A DNA stretch of 64,000 nt, from the NCBI GenBank assembly GCA_016720635.1, contig JADKKF010000013.1, positions 1-64,000 on the forward strand. The letters run 5' to 3'. This DNA is from Saprospiraceae bacterium. Its GTDB lineage: Bacteria; Bacteroidota; Bacteroidia; Chitinophagales; Saprospiraceae. This document shows, piece after piece, positions 47,432 through 56,231 of this stretch. The notes under the pieces are model-generated. The model worked only from the letters and a program-made list of their open reading frames with translations, had not been told where the DNA came from and ran no database searches. Position 1 is the stretch's first letter. Every line of letters starts with the position of its first letter. The position numbers and the translations under genes are program-made.

Positions 47432-48256
47432 TTGAGCGAGATAAAAAAAGTAGCTGTTCTGGACTTATACGAAGGAACGCCGAATGAGGGGATGCGTTGT
47501 ATCACTGAAATTCTTAAAGATTTTCAAAGAGAAAATGATGTTAAATTTCAAATAGATTATTTTGAGGTAAGGCAGAAAGTAGAAATACCTGATCTATCTT
47601 ATGATATTTATATCTCAAGTGGAGGCCCAGGTAGTCCATTGGATAGTGAAAATAGTCTTTGGGACAATAGCTATATGGATTGGCTAGAATCATTGTGGGA
47701 ATACAATGAAGCCAACTACAATGAGCCGAAATATGCATTTTTCATATGCCATTCGTTCCAATTATTATGCAGATATTTCCAGATTGGCACGGTTTGTCTT
47801 AGGGCGAGGCCATCATTTGGTGTGTATCCAATCACGCATTTAGAAGGAGCAGAGGACGATCCCATCATGCAGAATTTGCCCAATCCATTCTATGTTTGTG
47901 ACTTTAGAAAATTTCAAGTCATCCAACCCGATCAAAACAGAATCGAGTCCATCGGGTGTAAGTTGTTAGCGATAGAAAAAGAAAGACCGCATATACCTCT
48001 GGAAAGAGCGATCATGGCATTGCGTCTTGGGTCAGGAATATTTGCGACTCAGTTTCATCCTGAGGCGGATCCAGTAGGTATGAAGGCATGGCTCCAAAAC
48101 GATGAAAAGCGCAAAGAAATCATAGAAAATCACGGTTATGCGCGTTGGCAATTGATGATGGATGGATTGAATGATCCTGATAAAATCATGCTAACGCAGA
48201 AAATGTTTTTACCTGTATTCTTAGGCCAATCGATTGGTCATTTCCAAGAAATCTAA
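47432..48256 (+). CDS. Class I glutamine amidotransferase-like protein
   Basis: 274 residues, TTG start. It shows 'DIYISSGGPGSPLDS', the nucleophile Cys106 in 'FFICHSFQLLCRYF' (a variant of the usual GxCxGxQ) and the His209/Glu211 pair in 'ATQFHPEADPVGM'. The catalytic triad is therefore present and the protein may release ammonia from glutamine or cut a gamma-glutamyl bond. The adjoining ATP-grasp gene suggests a two-component amide-forming or glutamyl-peptide pathway. A stem-loop follows 10 bases after the stop. Confidence 0.82.
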   Translation: MSEIKKVAVLDLYEGTPNEGMRCITEILKDFQRENDVKFQIDYFEVRQKVEIPDLSYDIYISSGGPGSPLDSENSLWDNSYMDWLESLWEYNEANYNEPKYAFFICHSFQLLCRYFQIGTVCLRARPSFGVYPITHLEGAEDDPIMQNLPNPFYVCDFRKFQVIQPDQNRIESIGCKLLAIEKERPHIPLERAIMALRLGSGIFATQFHPEADPVGMKAWLQNDEKRKEIIENHGYARWQLMMDGLNDPDKIMLTQKMFLPVFLGQSIGHFQEI

Positions 48257-48266
48257 AATATAGAAA

Positions 48267-48292
48267 CTAGGGCATCGATATTGATGCCCTAG
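48267..48292 (+). terminator. Stem-loop after amidotransferase gene
   Basis: CTAGGGCATC / GATGCCCTAG, a perfect 10-bp stem with a 6-base loop. No T-run follows, so termination efficiency is uncertain. Confidence 0.6.
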
Positions 48293-48311
48293 CATTCTAG
48301 CCCTGAGATAG

Positions 48312-48425
48312 CGACAGTAGATGCAGCCGATAGGCTGGTCGGAACGACCGTAGCATCGCATGGCGCGGTCCTCACCTACTTTGCATATTCACCTTAGAAA
48401 GGGTGAGGAATCTCCCAAATAAAAA
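48312..48425 (+). repeat. Structured GC-rich repeat, family 1 copy C
   Basis: Has GATGCAGCCGAT, the hairpin GGTCGGAACGACC, 'GCGGTCCTCACC' pairing with 'GGTGAGGAAT', then 'CTCCCAAA'. Framework as in copies A (19324) and B (37558), same strand. It lies between the amidotransferase stem-loop and the promoter of the next gene. Confidence 0.65.
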
Positions 48426-48448
48426 CCCCAAATATTCAATTCCAATAC

Positions 48449-48477
48449 TTGGTATTGTTATTTTCAGTGTATATTTG
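48449..48477 (+). promoter_or_regulatory. Putative promoter of the AGMO-like gene
   Basis: TTGG at 48449-48452, 17-base spacer, TATATTTG at 48470-48477 (full -7 match), 22 bases before the ATG at 48500. Confidence 0.5.
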
Positions 48478-48499
48478 ACATTGAAAAATATCTAACGAT

Positions 48500-49768
48500 A
48501 TGGAGCTTTATGGAAAAATTCTGTTAATTGCAATTCCGATCTTTTTTCTGCTGGTACTCCTTGAGAAAGGCTTCGATTTGTACACTGGAAAAGGGTACGT
48601 GCCTACGATGGATATGATGAGCAGCCTGAGCTCTGGGATTACGAACATCGTGAAGGATGTTTTGGGGCTTTCTATCACGATATTGAGCTATGAATGGATG
48701 TACGAAAAACTGGCCATTGGCCACATAGAGAGTACAATTGGGTCGGTAATCATAGCTTTTATTTTATTGGATTTTCAAGGATATTGGGTGCATCGTTGGT
48801 CGCATGAAATTAATATATTTTGGAATAAACATGCAATCCACCACAGTAGCGAAGAATTTAATTTGGCATGCGCTCTGCGGCAAAGCATTTCAGAATTCGT
48901 TCGTTTGTTTACATTTTTCTTGCTTCCTGCGGCCCTGATTGGGGTCTCTCCTACCATCATTGCCATCATCGCTCCGATTCATCTATTCGCTCAATTCTGG
49001 TACCATACAAGGCATCTAAATCGGCTAGGGTGGCTCGAAAATATTCTGGTGACGCCAAGCCATCATAGGGTTCATCACGCCATCAATCCAGAATATATGG
49101 ACAAAAATTATAGTCAGATTTTTATTGTTTGGGACAAATGGTTTGGAACTTTTCAAGAAGAACGATCCGATATCCCTGCCGTTTATGGCATCAAGAGGCA
49201 AGCAAATACATGGAACCCTATTAAAATCAATTTTCAGCATTTGTGGCTTTTAATAAAAGATGCATTGCGAACTGGCTCTTGGTCGGACAAGATTAAAATA
49301 TGGTTCAAGCCGACAGGTTGGCGCCCTGCTGATATGCTCACGAGCAATCCTGTGAATGCTGTCGAGGATGTTTACCATTTGAATAAGTGGGCTTCAGTAG
49401 AAAATGGGTGGTTAAAGTCCTGGATTTGGTTTCAGATGCTGGGCGTGTTGGGACTTTTGATGTACTTTTTCGGGCATTTGGCCGAAATTGGCACTCCAGG
49501 AATTTACCTTTACGGGCTTTTTATTTTTATCCATATCTACGCTTATACTGATTTGATGGACATGAATCTAGGAGCAGTTATTGCTAGTTTATTATCTTTT
49601 GGATTGGCACTTTATATTATTCAAAATAATAATGGCTGGTTCGGATTGGATGAAATACTTTCATTTGGATCGTATCTGGTCTTAATATGGGTTATTTTGT
49701 GTACTATTGGCAATATCTTCTTATATTTTATGCTTAGAAATCAAACTAAAAATTTAAAGATAGCGTAG
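48500..49768 (+). CDS. Sterol desaturase-family hydroxylase, AGMO-like
   Basis: 422 residues, integral membrane. The eight-histidine di-iron motifs are present: 'HRWSHE', 'NKHAIHHSSEEFNLACALRQ' and 'SHHRVHHAINPEYMDKNYSQ'. 'HHSSEEFN' plus 'ALRQS' and the C-terminal membrane segments (~310-415) are closer to alkylglycerol monooxygenase (TMEM195/AGMO) than to sterol or fatty-acid hydroxylases. AGMO cleaves the ether bond of alkyl lipids, with tetrahydropterin in animals. A lysoplasmalogenase gene follows 1 base after the stop, supporting a role in ether-lipid turnover. Confidence 0.82.
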   Translation: MELYGKILLIAIPIFFLLVLLEKGFDLYTGKGYVPTMDMMSSLSSGITNIVKDVLGLSITILSYEWMYEKLAIGHIESTIGSVIIAFILLDFQGYWVHRWSHEINIFWNKHAIHHSSEEFNLACALRQSISEFVRLFTFFLLPAALIGVSPTIIAIIAPIHLFAQFWYHTRHLNRLGWLENILVTPSHHRVHHAINPEYMDKNYSQIFIVWDKWFGTFQEERSDIPAVYGIKRQANTWNPIKINFQHLWLLIKDALRTGSWSDKIKIWFKPTGWRPADMLTSNPVNAVEDVYHLNKWASVENGWLKSWIWFQMLGVLGLLMYFFGHLAEIGTPGIYLYGLFIFIHIYAYTDLMDMNLGAVIASLLSFGLALYIIQNNNGWFGLDEILSFGSYLVLIWVILCTIGNIFLYFMLRNQTKNLKIA

Positions 49769-49769
49769 T

Positions 49770-50441
49770 ATGAATAAAGATTTACTTCCCTTTGGAATAA
49801 TCAGTGTTGTTTATATCCTATTGTTGGGTTTTCGAGAAGATTTGGCCTGGTATTTCAAGCCTTTGCTGATATCCTCGTTGATCTTCGGGATAAGGAATTT
49901 AGTTTTCGATGGAAGAGGTTTACTATTAGGGGCGTTGTTGGCGTCATTTCTCGGAGATACCATTTTGATGTTTGCAGACAGAGGGCAATTATTCTTCATC
50001 TTTGGTTTGATTGCGTTTTTACTTGCTCATCTGCTCTATATACTTTTGTTTGTGCGTATCACCCCAGCGGGTAAGGCTTTTGACAAGAAAAAATATCGAA
50101 TTGGAAGTCTTCTGGTCGCGGTCTATCTAGCCATATTTCTAACTTACTTGATGCCATATCTAGGGAATATGTCTTTGCCCGTGGGTATATATGGTATTAC
50201 CATATCCCTTATGTTAATATTGGCGTGGAGATACAGTCTTTCCATATCAAATCCATCTGACAAAATGGTGATACTAGGAGCTATTTTATTTGTAAGCTCT
50301 GATAGTATCTTGGCCATCAACAAGTTTGTAAATCCTGTGGCTGGTGCATCCATTTTGATAATGTGCACCTATATCACGGCTCAATTTTTGTTGGTGAGTG
50401 GTATCATAAGGAGTCTAAAAATAGAAACTCCAAAAGTCTAA
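49770..50441 (+). CDS. YhhN-family lysoplasmalogenase
   Basis: 223 residues with about seven to eight membrane helices. 'LLGALLASFLGDTILMF', 'FIFGLIAFLLAHLLYILLFV' and 'FVSSDSILAINKF' are the conserved TMEM86/YhhN stretches, with Asp residues thought to be catalytic. The family cleaves the vinyl-ether bond of lysoplasmalogens. Its start directly follows the stop of the AGMO-like gene, so the two are translated from one message. Convergent and directly adjacent to the csaA stop. Confidence 0.85.
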   Translation: MNKDLLPFGIISVVYILLLGFREDLAWYFKPLLISSLIFGIRNLVFDGRGLLLGALLASFLGDTILMFADRGQLFFIFGLIAFLLAHLLYILLFVRITPAGKAFDKKKYRIGSLLVAVYLAIFLTYLMPYLGNMSLPVGIYGITISLMLILAWRYSLSISNPSDKMVILGAILFVSSDSILAINKFVNPVAGASILIMCTYITAQFLLVSGIIRSLKIETPKV

Positions 50442-50777
50442 TTAGCCGATCCTAAGGCCATTGGGAACTCCTGTTTCGGGCGAAATCAGGACCATATTAT
50501 CATCTAGATCCATAGCGCATAGCACAAGGCATTCACTCATAAATGTACCTATTTGCTTGATTGGAAAATTGATTACGGCGACAACCTGACGGCCCTGCAA
50601 GTCGGTCGTTGTATAATTTTTAGTAATTTGGGCTGATGACTTTTTCTGACCTAAATCTCCAAAGTCAATGAGCAATTTGTAAGCTGGTTTATGAGCTCCA
50701 ATGAATACTTCAGCCTTTATGATCGTGCCCACCCTCATATCGATTCCGATGAAATCCTCCCATGTGATTTTTTCCAT
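50442..50777 (-). CDS. csaA: CsaA-type tRNA-binding domain protein
   Basis: 111 residues, a single OB-fold tRNA-binding domain: 'DFIGIDMRVGTIIKAEVFIG', 'YKLLIDFGDLGQKKSSAQIT' and 'PETGVPNGLRIG'. CsaA proteins bind tRNA and have been linked to export chaperoning. Complete, single-gene unit. Confidence 0.92.
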   Translation of the reverse strand: MEKITWEDFIGIDMRVGTIIKAEVFIGAHKPAYKLLIDFGDLGQKKSSAQITKNYTTTDLQGRQVVAVINFPIKQIGTFMSECLVLCAMDLDDNMVLISPETGVPNGLRIG

Positions 50778-51114
50778 AAATACAATTCTAATTACGATTG
50801 TTTTTAATAAAAATTAAACTTAATCAAGATAGCCAATCTCCTCTTAAGGGTAAATATTTTTACAAATAAAATTCTCGACAATGGCAATTTATTCTTGATG
50901 GTGTCAGAATTATTTGTTTTTTGAATAAAAACCCTGAAATCGAGCATATTAAAATATCACATAAGAGATAAGGCTGGTTGTAAATATTTCACATGTAATA
51001 AAATTATTTATTCATATATATTGCGTATTTATGAAAATAAATTACTAAAATTGCACATATAAAAACTATAACGTATTTTATTTCTTTAATTTATTCATCT
51101 AAAAAACATCAATC
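50778..51114. other. AT-rich gap upstream of the GlsB-family gene
   Basis: 337 bases, strongly AT-rich. It serves as the upstream region of two divergent genes. I see no convincing complete promoter, RNA or repeat in it. Confidence 0.4.
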
Positions 51115-51366
51115 ATGGAAGGAACAATCATTTCGTTAATTCTTGGAGGCGTGGCAGGGTGGCTAGGAGGCCAGCTGTACAAAGGCAGTGGTCTAGGTTT
51201 GATAGGAAATATCATTGTAGGAATAATTGGAGGCTTTATCGGTTATTGGGGTCTTGGAAAACTAGGAATTAGCCTAGGTTCAGGATGGCTTGGATACATT
51301 TTGACGGCAGCATTAGGAGCTATTGTCCTACTTGCCATACTTAATTTGATCATCAAAAAGACCTAA
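51115..51366 (+). CDS. GlsB/YeaQ/YmgE-family membrane protein
   Basis: 83 residues with three glycine-rich membrane helices ('ISLILGGVAGWLGGQLYKGS', 'GNIIVGIIGGFIGYWGLGKL' and 'YILTAALGAIVLLAILNLI'), the pattern of the transglycosylase-associated stress protein family. Function unknown, often stress-induced. A strong terminator follows 69 bases after the stop. Confidence 0.92.
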   Translation: MEGTIISLILGGVAGWLGGQLYKGSGLGLIGNIIVGIIGGFIGYWGLGKLGISLGSGWLGYILTAALGAIVLLAILNLIIKKT

Positions 51367-51434
51367 TAGGCGGCTCATCCAATATGATCTAAACCACAAG
51401 ACTTATCTTGGGATCTGAACATGTGTAAAATGGA

Positions 51435-51473
51435 GTTGTGCATTGGTTTGTCCAGTGTACAGCTTTTTTTTTT
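51435..51473 (+). terminator. Terminator of the GlsB-family gene
   Basis: Stem GTTGTGCATTGG / CCAGTGTACAGC (12 bp with G-U pairs), 5-base loop, followed by ten T residues. Confidence 0.8.
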
Positions 51474-51587
51474 AGGGATAAAGTAACATTGTTGTCTTTC
51501 AGCGTTCGATGAGCTAGGAGTTATTTGTGAAAGCATAAAGCTAAGGACGATTTCCTATTCTAAAAACGTATTTTAATCTTAACATTA

Positions 51588-53312
51588 TTATTTCCGTGAA
51601 ATAAGCTGTCTAATTTGCTCTGTCAAGGAATTGAGCTCCTTAGGATTGATTTCTTTACCACCGAATTTATTTTCCTCACTGATGACCTTACATTCTCTTA
51701 CCAAAACATCAAACTCTGCCTTTGTTTCGTCTTTCAAATCAGCATAAGATATCATTTCAGCAGGTACCAAATACGCACCGCTTTTGTATTTCTTCACAAA
51801 AACAAAAAGTTTATTTAAATTGCCCACTGAATCTGCTGATCCGTCGAGCAAAGGAAAATCCACAAATTCTTGGAAATCGCTGTTTTGGGAAGTTTCATCC
51901 ATTGGCTCTTCGACATGATGCTGGACCATTTTACCCAAATATTCCTTGCCTTTCTTAAAGGTTACGGGTGGATTTTGTGAGAAAAAACTTTTCCACGCTA
52001 AAGCAAAAATGGTTGCCAAAGCTATAAAAAAACTTGTCCATCCTATTATCTTAAGTGACTTGCCAGGCTGCCCAAGAAAAGTAAAATTTTCTTCATAAGC
52101 CTTGTGAGATTCATCAGATGCAATTTTATCACCTTGGGACACTTCTATTTCAAAATGATTTGAAACAGATAAAATGTTATTGGATAAAATATTGAAAAAA
52201 TCAAATTTTGGATCTAAAGTCTGCCTGCCAATTTTCAAAGGAACAAGTGAGTATTCAAATACTTTGTGGGTAATAAAACCACTCGAACTGGCTTCAGTAT
52301 TCTCAGAAATTAATTTAGGGCTGAATGACCTCCAAATACTGGGATCAATATTCAATATCGGTGGATTTATTCTTTTAGGATCTCCTGAAATCTTTATATC
52401 CAAACGCAGTTTAACTGCATCGTTCGTCGAACATTTGATTCGATCAATACTCCAATGCGCGGACCCTTCTCCGATTGGCAATATCTCACCCGCCAAATCG
52501 CTCGGAGCATCCTTGACATGAAGCTCTATTTTATTGGATACAAGATCCACTTCTTTCATCTCTGGCATCAAAATCCCAAAGATGCTTTCATCTTCAGCAA
52601 CTACTGATGCCCTAAACAAAAACTGTGGAATTGTCAATGTTCCCGATTTTAAAGGATATAATACAAATTGCTGAATGACTCGAGAACGAAACTGATTACC
52701 TTTGATTACAATATCTTCAACGGGAGAGTTTGCTGTTTCTACGGCTTTTTGAAAAAAATCAGGAAATTTTAGTTCAGGTGGAGATTCCAACCTTTCGATA
52801 TTGCTTTGTGTATAAATTGTATATTTAAGGACAATTTGCTCACCTACATAAGCATTAACTTTATCCACTGATGCCTGTATGAAAAATGGTTTTGATTTGT
52901 CGAATGTACCACCACCACTAGGAGGGGCTGCTTTAGGATTTGTTATTACTTTTACCTCCAATGGCGAGGTTGTATATAACGTCCCTTTAGATTTCAACTC
53001 CGCAGATCCAATAACTATTTTGTCATTAGTGGTTGGTATGAGTTCATATGTATATTGACTGGAGCGGCTAATTTTTCCATTAGAAAATGAAAAACTTTGA
53101 TGGCGATTGGGGCCACCTACTAATTTACATCCTTGGAAACTAGGTGGTGAATACTGTTGCACCTCACCATTCAATGCAGTGACTATTACTTGAAATCTTT
53201 CTCCATACCGAACGGGGTTCTCGCTTATCTCTACATAAAATTTGACCTGTGCGAATGAAGCTATTTCACAAACAGTACAAAAAAATATGAATAGAAATAA
53301 TCGCATGACCAT
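51588..53312 (-). CDS. batD: BatD-family protein
   Basis: 574 residues (start at 53312, or 53306 at the second Met). Signal peptide 'LFLFIFFCTVCEIASFAQ', then tandem beta-sandwich BatD domains ('FYVEISENPVRYGERFQVIV', 'FFIQASVDKVNAYVGEQIVL'), one membrane helix near residue 430 ('IIGWTSFFIALATIFALAW') and a cytoplasmic tail. BatD belongs to the aerotolerance (Bat) set at the inner membrane. Its start overlaps the stop of the upstream BatD-like gene by one base. BatA, B, C and E are not here. Confidence 0.88.
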   Translation of the reverse strand: MVMRLFLFIFFCTVCEIASFAQVKFYVEISENPVRYGERFQVIVTALNGEVQQYSPPSFQGCKLVGGPNRHQSFSFSNGKISRSSQYTYELIPTTNDKIVIGSAELKSKGTLYTTSPLEVKVITNPKAAPPSGGGTFDKSKPFFIQASVDKVNAYVGEQIVLKYTIYTQSNIERLESPPELKFPDFFQKAVETANSPVEDIVIKGNQFRSRVIQQFVLYPLKSGTLTIPQFLFRASVVAEDESIFGILMPEMKEVDLVSNKIELHVKDAPSDLAGEILPIGEGSAHWSIDRIKCSTNDAVKLRLDIKISGDPKRINPPILNIDPSIWRSFSPKLISENTEASSSGFITHKVFEYSLVPLKIGRQTLDPKFDFFNILSNNILSVSNHFEIEVSQGDKIASDESHKAYEENFTFLGQPGKSLKIIGWTSFFIALATIFALAWKSFFSQNPPVTFKKGKEYLGKMVQHHVEEPMDETSQNSDFQEFVDFPLLDGSADSVGNLNKLFVFVKKYKSGAYLVPAEMISYADLKDETKAEFDVLVRECKVISEENKFGGKEINPKELNSLTEQIRQLISRK

Positions 53313-53791
53313 TAGAGGGTTATTACTTTTCGCTTCTTGGTCGGTTTCGGAGCATTTGGCATAAAATCAAACTGGGTGCGATTTTGACGTAACACTTCAT
53401 TTTTACCAGGAGGCGTTTTATCCAAAACAGTTATTTTGACGGGAGCCGTTGTTACTACCTCGTCACCAACTTTAATTTTGGCCTCTTTGAGTTCAAAATG
53501 GCCTTTCTTTTGTCCAACTAAATAATACGTATAAGTCATCTTGCTTTCTGTAACTCCATTTATCATAGAAAATGAACTGCTGGACATAGGGCCTCCAACT
53601 ATCTCAAAGCCTTCAAAATCACAAGGCGTAAAACTCCCATTGAGATTAATGGCTTCAAATGTTACCGTGAATGTTTCACCAACGCCAACTGAATCAGTAC
53701 TCAGGGTAATAGAAAACTTTTCATCCTGAGCCCGAATAGAACCAAGGAGCGAAAAAGCAAAAAAGCACGAAAGTAAAAGTCTGTTTTTCAT
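53312..53791 (-). CDS. Short BatD-like secreted protein
   Basis: 159 residues from ATG 53791, chosen because it begins the signal peptide ('NRLLLSCFFAFSLLGSIRAQ'). It contains a single BatD N-terminal domain ('FSITLSTDSVGVGETFTVTF', 'FEGFEIVGGPMSSSSFSMIN') and a basic Pro/Lys C-terminus. It is a one-domain relative of the downstream BatD and presumably works with it; their stop and start overlap. Confidence 0.82.
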   Translation of the reverse strand: MKNRLLLSCFFAFSLLGSIRAQDEKFSITLSTDSVGVGETFTVTFEAINLNGSFTPCDFEGFEIVGGPMSSSSFSMINGVTESKMTYTYYLVGQKKGHFELKEAKIKVGDEVVTTAPVKITVLDKTPPGKNEVLRQNRTQFDFMPNAPKPTKKRKVITL

Positions 53792-54071
53792 AACATTATA
53801 ATATTTACCATCATGCAAAAATAACCCTAAAAATTATATAACGGAAATATTAGATATTTTGCCGCGAGACTTTAATAAAAGATTAACATAAATAGTCTGA
53901 TAACCCAAAAACTATTATATCTAAATCAACAAGATATTATGTTCTTTTTAGGCTGATATGAGTGGAGTGAAATCGCTGAAGAAAAGACGTGTTGGATTTT
54001 ACCTTAGGTTTACTCAACGTGCTTAATCGATACAAAACTTATAATAGAGATAACTAGATACCTATTAATAA

Positions 54072-54101
54072 AAAAGGGGCATATTATGCATACACCCCTT
54101 T
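54072..54101 (-). terminator. Terminator of the T9SS gene at 54120
   Basis: On the minus strand, GGGGTGTATGCATAATATGCCCC followed by six T residues, 19 bases after the stop codon. Confidence 0.75.
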
Positions 54102-54119
54102 CTCTTAAATTATTTGAAA

Positions 54120-55565
54120 TTAATTCTTAATAATTCTTTGCATCGTAGTGGTCTTATTGGATACAAATTTAATCAAATAAATGCCTTTAGGTAAATCCTG
54201 GATATCAACAGGATTATTGCCAGGACTAACATTATAAGATGAAATCAAATTACCTTGTTGTGAATGAATGGCAACCGTAATATTGTCTTCAGTACCATTT
54301 TGAATGGTGAATAATCCTGTATTTGGATTAGGGAAGATACTAAAATCAGCTTTTTGCCCAGTTTTATTTTCAACACAAATAATTTTACTGTAGCTAACTT
54401 CACCTGACAATTCCTTTACCCTAATTTTATAACAAGTTGTAGAATTGATCTTTGAATCATCAAATGTATATGTATTCAGAGCACTTGAGTTATTTTTAGC
54501 AGACAATTCACCTATTTTTGTAAAATTAATGCCATCGACCGATTTCAAGACTTCGTAAGTTCCAACATTAAATTCAGAAGTAGTCTCCCAAAGAAGAGAA
54601 TTTTTTCCATTGCCTTTTGAAACTTTAAAGTTTAAAAGCTCCAATGGTAAAAAAGTCTGCGTTGTAAATTGCGCAGTACCACTATCATCATACTTAAGCA
54701 CTTCCACTTCCAAACCAAATGAAAATATGGTTGTGGAGCCAGGTGCTAAAATATCAAAACAAAAAATAATAGTAGCATTAAATGCACCTGCAGTGGACCA
54801 TTTGGACAACCTGTTGCCACTTGTGTCATGGTAATCGGCTTACTGGTGTTGTTGTGTTTAGCCCTAGAAAAAAACACTGGGCAGATCAGTGCTCCCTGCG
54901 ATTCCAATTGCTCCAACACTAGTTAATTGCAGCATACCAGCATCAAAATTTGTATTTCCTGCTGGCTGGACCTGTATGATATCTCCATTAGATGGCTTAT
55001 CAAAATAATATCTGACAGCATAACAAATCTGTCCTCCGACTCCACTAGTACACCCGCTGTAACACCATGCTGATGATGCAATTCCTGTGGCAGATGCACC
55101 TCTACCTCCAAACATTATTGTGAAATTTTGTACTGCTGTATCATTGTATTGACTTAAAAAATTAGTTGCAGTAGAACTATCGTCCAAATCTACAGAACTG
55201 AAAGTTACAGTTCCTTGCACTCCCGAGCATGGATGATCTAAAAAATAGTACTTTGTAAAACAAGCTCCAGCTGCTAATGAAGTTATTGTATCAGTGGGGT
55301 TTTGTCCATTGGCAATAGACCATCCCGTTCCAGCAATAGCAGCAGTATAGACTACATTAGTAATGGTACTAGCTGTGCGGTTGCAAATTTTAACCGCTAA
55401 ATAGGCTCAAGCTGGTGGATAAGCGCAAGACGGATTATCCGCAATAAAATAATTACCATAAGGAGCTTCCACTTGAAAAGACAGACTTGAGCTATTAATT
55501 TGGCCAAAGCCTTGGGATGATATTAGAAATAATAATACCACAAGTAAATTGTAATTTTTTTTCAT
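54120..55565 (-). pseudogene. T9SS-sorted secreted protein, broken by a stop and frameshifts
   Basis: ATG at 55565 with a signal peptide ('YNLLVVLLFLISSQGFGQ'). The frame has an in-frame TGA at 55407-55409 (after 'PSCAYPPA'), continues 'AYLAVKICNRTASTITNV' and on to a TAG at 54864 just after a T7 run. A shifted reading gives 'FFLGLNTTTPVS', and a second shift returns to 'ADYHDTSGNRLSKW' and to the end at 54120. The end ('FSIFPNPNTGLFTIQNG' and 'GIYLIKFVSNKTT') is a type A sorting domain. Restored length ~480 residues. Confidence 0.75.
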
Positions 55566-55752
55566 CTTGATCGAAGATTTAGTGTTAACAAATAAAACAT
55601 TATTTGAATATATTATTCCCTTTCCACTGAGTATAATCATATTCGTAATACAAGTATAATGTTTTTATTTGAAAAAACAAATATTTGGGCATTTTTTTTT
55701 ACAAAAAACACACAAATCTTCTATACGCTGCAAATTAAGAGAATAAATAGGC

Positions 55753-55782
55753 AAAAAAAAAGTCCCCCAATTGGAGGACTTT
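55753..55782 (-). terminator. Terminator of ssrA
   Basis: On the minus strand, GTCCTCCAATTGGGGGAC followed by nine T residues, starting about 15 bases beyond the tmRNA 3' end. Confidence 0.85.
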
Positions 55783-55792
55783 CTTGATTTTG

Positions 55793-56164
55793 TGGAGCTG
55801 GAGGGATTCGAACCCTCGTCCAGATAAAGTGCCTGAAAGCTTTCTACATGTTTAGTTCTGGATTGATTTATTCGTGCTTTGATCGGATCCAGTACAGTCC
55901 TTTCAAAACCTTATCCTCTAAATTTTCGCTTCAAGGTCGAGGCCCTACTTTAAGCTAACCTGAGGTTTTGGGTTGATGTGCGGTACGCTGTGTATCAGGT
56001 ATCAAGCGCAGGGCACAAACGCATTCTAATCTCTGATTAGGCAGCGATCGCGAAAGAATTTTCGCCACTTAAAGTTTCGATCATCATTTGTTAACGGAGT
56101 GAACAATCTTGCTCCGACATGCTTACTGACCTGCTATGCTCTACTGTCAATTCCAGTCAGCCCC
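55793..56164 (-). ncRNA. ssrA: tmRNA
   Basis: 5' end GGGGCTGACTGGAATTGACA at 56164, pairing through GGGGCTG with CAGCTCC at 55800-55794; T arm GAGGGTTCGAATCCCTC near the 3' end; ~372 bases. CCA is not encoded. The tag frame is at 56066-56037 (GGC ... TAA), giving GENSFAIAA after the tRNA-borne Ala, very close to tags such as GENNYALAA known in Bacteroidota. It rescues stalled ribosomes and marks products for proteolysis. A TACTTTTA box at 56180-56173 is a plausible -7 element. Confidence 0.95.
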
Positions 56165-56231
56165 GTAGTTTCTAAAAGTATGAAACAGCACTTTGTCTTA
56201 AAAAGTTTCCCTCTATTGAATTATAATATAT

